Origin: an archaeon
GTDB taxonomy: Archaea; Asgardarchaeota; Hermodarchaeia; Hermodarchaeales; Hermodarchaeaceae
Direction: 5' to 3'
NCBI GenBank assembly: GCA_016550485.1
Contig: JABXGV010000081.1
Span: 1-8,927 of the forward strand
DNA: 8,927 nucleotides
Made by a program: the position numbers and the translations under genes. Below, in pieces: positions 5,727-8,927 of the stretch. Position 1 is the first letter of the stretch. Each line of letters opens with the position of its first letter. Under the pieces are notes generated by a model. That model had not been told where the DNA came from and ran no database searches. It saw nothing but the letters and a program-made list of their open reading frames with translations.

Positions 5727-5742
5727 ATGACAATTTTGTCAT
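5727..5742. promoter_or_regulatory. 16-bp palindrome in the flavoenzyme promoter, probable operator
   Basis: ATGACAA-TT-TTGTCAT has perfect 7-bp arms around two central T bases. It lies between the minus-strand TATA-like element (5742-5750, CTAATATGA) and the ATG at 5699, covering about the first 15 bases downstream of the TATA element. This is a usual place for a dimeric repressor. Confidence 0.5.
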
Positions 5743-5750
5743 CATATTAG
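5742..5750 (-). promoter_or_regulatory. TATA-like box for the NPD-family flavoenzyme
   Basis: The minus strand reads CTAATATGA, preceded by CAA. It would place the transcript start near 5722 and leave a leader of about 23 bases holding the GAAGGCG ribosome site. It touches the edge of the 16-bp palindrome. Confidence 0.4.
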
Positions 5751-5805
5751 TTGGATTGAATTTAAGTCTAAGTGTTGTTAAGAATTGTGTCCGAGTCGAA
5801 AGGTT

Positions 5806-5814
5806 CATAATATT
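5806..5814 (+). promoter_or_regulatory. TATA-like box for the small membrane protein gene
   Basis: CATAATATT is followed about 25 bases later by a likely transcript start, which would coincide with the inverted repeat at 5832-5846. The leader would be about 55 bases. Confidence 0.35.
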
Positions 5815-5831
5815 GAAACCGAACATCCTAC

Positions 5832-5846
5832 TGAGGGTTTCCCTCA
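5832..5846. promoter_or_regulatory. Inverted repeat TGAGGG-TTT-CCCTCA in a leader
   Basis: The perfect 6-bp arms are separated by three T bases, 43 bases before the small membrane protein start. A related GGG...CCCTCAG hairpin lies in the leader of the LLM gene at 6585-6603, so a shared regulatory element is possible. Confidence 0.35.
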
Positions 5847-5889
5847 TTACGAGGAAATGGTAACAGTTCGATATTAATGGTGATAACTG

Positions 5890-6111
5890 ATGGCTATCAA
5901 GCGCTGGGAGTTCCTCTGTGTTCTCGTGCTTGCTGCAGTCGTATTGATATCCGCAGTAATGCTCCTAGTAACACGCAGTTGGACTACTGTTGATGGAGCC
6001 GAGGTGTGGGTGGGTTGGATGTGGCTGGGTATCATTGTCTTAATAGTGGTGGCCCTAACCGCAGAGATATTATGTCTACCAGAGGTTCAACGCCGATTGA
6101 GGCGGCATTGA
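5890..6111 (+). CDS. Small membrane protein with two transmembrane helices
   Basis: This is a 73-residue protein of unknown family. A short basic head (MAIKRWE) leads into a hydrophobic helix at about 8-28. A loop with SWTTVDGAEV follows, then a second helix at about 39-60, and the protein ends in a basic tail (VQRRLRRH). The charges suggest both ends on the cytoplasmic side. Coding is supported by a strong ribosome site (GGTGAT at 5879-5884, five bases before ATG), a TATA-like box upstream and a hairpin with T-run just after the stop. A competing frame at 6006-6242 lacks these signals. The neighbour on the right is convergent. No function is proposed. Confidence 0.7.
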   Translation: MAIKRWEFLCVLVLAAVVLISAVMLLVTRSWTTVDGAEVWVGWMWLGIIVLIVVALTAEILCLPEVQRRLRRH

Positions 6112-6118
6112 GCACGGG

Positions 6119-6138
6119 AAGGATGCGCTTATCCTTTT
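6119..6138 (+). terminator. Intrinsic-type terminator after the small membrane protein gene
   Basis: AAGGAT (6119-6124) and ATCCTT (6131-6136) form a 6-bp stem with a 6-base loop, extendable by G-T pairs, and merge into a TTTT run. It starts 7 bases after the TGA stop. Confidence 0.5.
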
Positions 6139-6201
6139 CAGACAGTATAGTGCATCCCGTTATAGAACTTTGGCAAGCTCTGCTCAGTGTTCTTTCTCCA
6201 G

Positions 6202-6444
6202 CTATCCTGTACTCTCTTCCGTTGAAGCCCCCCGTGTACTAATGATTTGCAAAGCTGGTTGTGCTTCTCGAATGGTGAAGCTGCGATCAACAAAGAGTAC
6301 AAGGAAACAGCCCCTATCACAGTAGACTGGAACAAGAACTGGCACACGAGGGGCATTCTTAATCTTGTCTTCGTCCAAAACCACTTTCGTGATGTTACCA
6401 CCGCAGACTGGGCACCGGTGTTTGGGCAGGAGGCGGTGAGTCAT
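6202..6444 (-). CDS. Small zinc-ribbon-like protein
   Basis: This 80-residue protein has CPVCGG (C11, C14) and YCDRGC (C42, C46), a CxxC...CxxxC set that fits a single zinc site. Between them lie VVLDEDKIK and APRVPVLVPV, and after them FLVLFVDRSFTIREAQPALQ. The C-terminal ten residues look disordered. Short archaeal proteins with CPxCG, a Pro/Val-rich strand and an F-V-D-R-x-F-x-V/I-R strand are familiar as uncharacterised zinc ribbons; here the second pair has CDRGC where I would expect C-x-x-G-H. The start ATG (6442-6444) has GAGG about nine bases upstream, and a TATA-like element lies at 6493-6499. It is probably cytoplasmic, with an unknown partner. It is divergent from the LLM gene. Confidence 0.75.
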   Translation of the reverse strand: MTHRLLPKHRCPVCGGNITKVVLDEDKIKNAPRVPVLVPVYCDRGCFLVLFVDRSFTIREAQPALQIISTRGASTEESTG

Positions 6445-6492
6445 GGGTGAATCCTCTTCCTATTCTTCAAATAAAGAAACACGGTTCAAAGG

Positions 6493-6499
6493 CTTTATG
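6493..6499 (-). promoter_or_regulatory. TATA-like box for the zinc-ribbon gene
   Basis: The minus strand reads CATAAAG here, about 50 bases before the ATG at 6444. This would leave a leader of roughly 27 bases containing the GAGG ribosome site. An alternative AT element lies near 6465-6475. Confidence 0.35.
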
Positions 6500-6548
6500 C
6501 ATTTTGTTTGAGGCCCTTCATACGCAGTTCTGACTTAGTTTTGCTAGG

Positions 6549-6558
6549 CTTATAAGAT
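6549..6558 (+). promoter_or_regulatory. TATA box for the LLM oxidoreductase gene
   Basis: CTTATAAGAT is a strong TATA match in the 194-base divergent region between the zinc-ribbon and LLM genes. Transcription should begin near 6578, leaving a leader of about 60 bases that contains the hairpin at 6585-6603 and the AGGTGA ribosome site at 6627-6632. Confidence 0.65.
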
Positions 6559-6584
6559 AGCGCTGTGTTTTACGTCAAATAGTT

Positions 6585-6603
6585 CTGGGGGGTCTTCCCT
6601 CAG
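6585..6603 (+). promoter_or_regulatory. Leader hairpin CTGGGGG / CCCTCAG before the LLM gene
   Basis: A 7-bp stem (one G-T pair) with a 5-base loop lies just after the predicted transcript start and 35 bases before the ATG. It resembles the TGAGGG-TTT-CCCTCA repeat in the leader of the small membrane protein gene. It could act in RNA or as a DNA operator. Confidence 0.35.
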
Positions 6604-6638
6604 CAGAAAACGATTGCACGTCTATTAGGTGAACCCAC

Positions 6639-7745
6639 ATGGTAAAGTTTGGGCAGCAACTGTTCTTTTCAAGGAACTGGGATTTGGTAAAAAAGAAGTT
6701 GGCTATGATGGTTGAACAAAAGGCCTGGAGTTCTGTGTGGGTCCCCGATCATCTACGAGGGTTACCCCCCTTTGCCATTGATGCCTTCCTTTCCCCTTGG
6801 ACGATGCTGGCCGCCTTTGCAGAACTTGCACCAACTATGACCTTCGGTGTCGCAGTCACTGATGGCATTCGGCTTCACCCCGCAATCCTGGCTCAAAATG
6901 CGGTCTCGTTGAACCATCAAACAGGTGGAAAATTCATCCTAGGAATCGGGGCAGGGGAGAAAATGAACCTTTCTGCTTATGGTTTCTCCATCAAACGTGC
7001 TGTAAGTCGTATGCGCGAATGCATAGAAGTGATGAAGCTCCTTTGGAGTAAAACAGGTCCAGTAGATCACAAAGGGCGCTTCTTCCACCTCGAAAGAGCG
7101 GTCTTGGAGCCCAAACCACTCAACCATTCACAGGTTCCAGTCTGGATTGCAGGTAATGGACCAAGAACAAGAAGGCTCACTGCAGAACTCGCAGATGGCT
7201 GGTTCCCCTTTCCAGCCCTACCTCGTCAATACAAGGAAGGGAAAGCAGACATCCACCGCCATATGAAACGCTTTGGGCGCAACCTCTCAACCTTGACAGG
7301 TGGATTCTGGGGTCGGGTTTTCATAAACGATGACCCAGCGAAGATATCACAGTATCTCGGGAGACTTAGAGGACAATTGGCTTTAGAGCCCGGGCTTCTG
7401 CAAGAACTCGGATACTGGCGCGACAGCTACAAACAAATCTATCGAGAACAAGGACTCGATCCCCAAAAACTAAGCCTACTAACCTATGATGCAGCTGATG
7501 TAGCTAGAATCGACATCAGTAAATTATTACCTATAGTTGCTGATATCCCTGAACAGACCCTCAAGTCAATAACACTAGCTGGTACTACAGAAGAAGTAAC
7601 ACAGAAGCTGGAAGCTTTCATCCAGGGTGGTGTTGAACACTTCTGCCTTGAAGTAATCAACGGAGTAAGCCAGCGAAACGCCCCGTTCACCTATTGGGAC
7701 GTCTCCCGCATCCTTGCAGAAGGCATTATCCCCCTCCTCAAATGA
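6639..7745 (+). CDS. LLM-class oxidoreductase, probably coenzyme F420-dependent
   Basis: This 368-residue protein belongs to the bacterial luciferase-like/Mer family of TIM barrels. Seen in order are SVWVPDHL (32-39), FGVAVTDGIRLHPAILAQ (69-86), FILGIGAGEKMN (99-110), RMRECIEVMKLLW (124-136), LEPKP (156-160), PVWIAGNGPR (167-176) and LADGWFPFP. The VTD...R-HP-A-LAQ stretch is like the F420-binding members, such as methylenetetrahydromethanopterin reductase, but the length is 30-40 residues more than Mer because of a helical insert at about 210-280. The substrate is unknown. The ATG is supported by AGGTGA six bases upstream and by a strong TATA box. It is transcribed alone; the V4R genes follow after 102 bases. 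FMN use instead of F420 cannot be excluded. Confidence 0.88.
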   Translation: MVKFGQQLFFSRNWDLVKKKLAMMVEQKAWSSVWVPDHLRGLPPFAIDAFLSPWTMLAAFAELAPTMTFGVAVTDGIRLHPAILAQNAVSLNHQTGGKFILGIGAGEKMNLSAYGFSIKRAVSRMRECIEVMKLLWSKTGPVDHKGRFFHLERAVLEPKPLNHSQVPVWIAGNGPRTRRLTAELADGWFPFPALPRQYKEGKADIHRHMKRFGRNLSTLTGGFWGRVFINDDPAKISQYLGRLRGQLALEPGLLQELGYWRDSYKQIYREQGLDPQKLSLLTYDAADVARIDISKLLPIVADIPEQTLKSITLAGTTEEVTQKLEAFIQGGVEHFCLEVINGVSQRNAPFTYWDVSRILAEGIIPLLK

Positions 7746-7778
7746 AGTTCTACCTTTCAAGAGAATTACTCAAATTAC

Positions 7779-7787
7779 GATATACTT
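7779..7787 (+). promoter_or_regulatory. Possible TATA-like box for the V4R gene pair
   Basis: GATATACTT lies about 60 bases before the ATG at 7848 and would give a leader of about 40 bases. AATTTTAAA at 7804-7812 is an alternative giving a shorter leader. Neither is decisive. Confidence 0.3.
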
Positions 7788-7847
7788 CGGGCTTTCCATA
7801 ACAAATTTTAAAACTGAAAAAATCGGCGTGTCATTTGGAGTGAAAGC

Positions 7848-8399
7848 ATGTTAAGTGAAAACGAGGTAAATATGTTCTTCTCTATGTTGCAAATTAAGAA
7901 CAACAATATCCACATGGGTGTTACTCGGTACATGATTACTGAGATTACTCTTCTTACGGATTTACAACAAGAAATCGAAGCAGTCGTAGGGTCTGACGGA
8001 GCTGCTGCACTGTTTTATCACGCCTCAACTGAGGCGGCTAAAGACTCGACAGAGGAAGCAGGCGTTGACCTGATGTTTAAAGGTATGCCCTTTAAAGAAC
8101 AGCTAGGCTTTTTATTGAAAATAACCCAGTTCCATGGCTGGGGTGTAGGCGAAATTAAAGAATTCAGCGAAAATCCTTTCCGTTGCGTACTCGTCAATAA
8201 GCAAACATACATCGGAGATGTCTACGAGGGTAAAGCCGACGGGCCACGATGCTATTACACATCTGGGCTGTTAGATATCTTCGAATTCTTTGCAAAAATG
8301 AACGAGATCGACCTCAAACTCCAAATGACCGAAACCAAGTGTAAGGCTAAAGGTGATTCCTATTGTGAATGGATAATCGAACCTGAGGCCCCAATTTAG
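7848..8399 (+). CDS. V4R-domain protein, first of a tandem pair
   Basis: This 183-residue protein fits a single V4R (4-vinyl reductase) domain, an alpha/beta fold that binds small hydrophobic molecules or metals and often serves as a sensor. After a polar start, residues 38-100 give the helical part (DLQQEIEAVVGSDGAAALFYHAS, then KGMPFKEQLGFLLKITQFHGWG). Residues 101-125 are strands. The C-terminal signature is DGPRCYYTSGLLDIFEFF with C135, then TETKCKAKGDSYCEW with C165 and C173, the family cysteines. The ATG is supported by GGAGTG at 7837-7842. A later in-frame ATG (codon 9) has no better site. The next V4R gene starts 13 bases after the stop, so the two are an operon. The ligand is unknown. 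Confidence 0.85.
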   Translation: MLSENEVNMFFSMLQIKNNNIHMGVTRYMITEITLLTDLQQEIEAVVGSDGAAALFYHASTEAAKDSTEEAGVDLMFKGMPFKEQLGFLLKITQFHGWGVGEIKEFSENPFRCVLVNKQTYIGDVYEGKADGPRCYYTSGLLDIFEFFAKMNEIDLKLQMTETKCKAKGDSYCEWIIEPEAPI

Positions 8400-8412
8400 G
8401 AGTGTGTAAAAA

Positions 8413-8927
8413 ATGGACGACCAGCTACAGAAAATCAAAACAGAATATCGCGTTCACGACGGGCTCCTCATGTACGAAAACCAGCGACATCTCATAATAA
8501 GTTGCCCTTGGTTCGCAGCTCTACAACTTGGGCTTGAGAACACCCTAGGTGATATGGGTGCTGCCACCTTGGTCACCAGCGCTGCCAGAACATGGGGAAC
8601 ACGAATGTTAAAGATGTACACACCCCTAGTGAAGGGAATGCACTTCGAAGAAAAAATCAAGTATATTATACAAACTTATAACACAGCAGGTTGGGGGCTA
8701 GCTGAACTCATAGAATTTCAGACAGATCCAGCACGAATAGTAATCAAGAAGACCCAACCCTATTACAAGGACCGATACAAAGGCTCTGCTGATGGGCCCC
8801 GCTGTTATCTCTATCTGGGCGTGACAAGGATAATTGAAGGCTTAGCTAAGGCGGAGGGTTTCCCAGAACTAGAAACAACTGAAACCAAATGCATCGCCAA
8901 GGGCGACCCCCACTGCGAGTTTGTCCT
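8413..8927 (+). CDS. V4R-domain protein, second of a tandem pair, cut by the window end
   Basis: The frame is open for 171 codons from ATG 8413 to the right edge. It has the same layout as its neighbour: the helical GAATLVTSAARTWGTRML...KGMHFEEKIKYIIQTYNTAGWG, strands, SADGPRCYLYLG with C131, and TETKCIAKGDPHCEF with C160 and C168. The end must be near, because the Cys motif is usually followed by only a few residues. The two proteins share little outside these blocks, so this is an old duplication. The ribosome site AGGAGTG (8398-8404) overlaps the stop codon of the first gene and sits eight bases before the ATG, which points to coupled translation. A pair of unlike V4R proteins could form a heterodimer (inference). 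Confidence 0.85.
   Translation, partial: MDDQLQKIKTEYRVHDGLLMYENQRHLIISCPWFAALQLGLENTLGDMGAATLVTSAARTWGTRMLKMYTPLVKGMHFEEKIKYIIQTYNTAGWGLAELIEFQTDPARIVIKKTQPYYKDRYKGSADGPRCYLYLGVTRIIEGLAKAEGFPELETTETKCIAKGDPHCEFV

Noticed and set aside
6006..6242. Plus-strand frame of 78 residues
   Set aside because: It overlaps the small membrane protein in another frame and crosses the terminator and the end of the zinc-ribbon gene, without a ribosome site seen.

Overview
The window looks archaeal. Several genes are preceded by a TATA-like box (best at 1623-1629 and 6549-6558) about 25-30 bases ahead of a plausible transcript start, usually followed by a Shine-Dalgarno (SD) site of the GGAGTG, GAGGTG or GGTGA type. 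The gene families fit too: a sigma-region-4-like HTH regulator, a membrane PH-like protein, a COG1237-type metallo-beta-lactamase, an F420-type LLM oxidoreductase, V4R proteins and a short archaeal zinc ribbon. An Asgard lineage such as Thorarchaeia is a guess from general style. No rRNA, tRNA, CRISPR array, transposase or integrase was seen.

Layout. Positions 1-834 (minus strand) hold an HTH regulator followed, without a spare base, by the start of a two-helix membrane protein that runs off the left edge. Positions 1040-3415 (plus strand), divergent from the regulator, hold four tandem paralogues of about 175-181 residues that look like a PD-(D/E)xK nuclease fold; in all four the expected catalytic lysine is an arginine. 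Positions 3468-4301 (minus) hold an MBL-fold enzyme, divergent from a 55-residue DUF4177-like gene at 4390-4557. Positions 4638-5699 (minus) hold a nitronate monooxygenase/FabK-like flavoenzyme with a 16-bp palindrome in its promoter. Positions 5890-6111 (plus, two-helix membrane protein) and 6202-6444 (minus, zinc ribbon) are two small convergent genes. Positions 6639-7745 (plus) hold an LLM-class oxidoreductase. Positions 7848-8927 (plus) hold two tandem V4R proteins, the second cut by the window end.

How the genes may work together. The most system-like part is 1-3415: a regulator plus membrane protein facing a four-copy array of nuclease-like proteins. Matching TGCCC/GGGCA inverted repeats lie in the regulator leader and beside the TATA box of array gene 2, so the regulator may control both; this is inference. 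Genes 2 and 3 form a tight pair (15-base gap), while genes 2 and 4 have their own TATA-like boxes. The right half is a set of mostly singly transcribed flavin, metal or small-molecule-binding proteins without an obvious common pathway.
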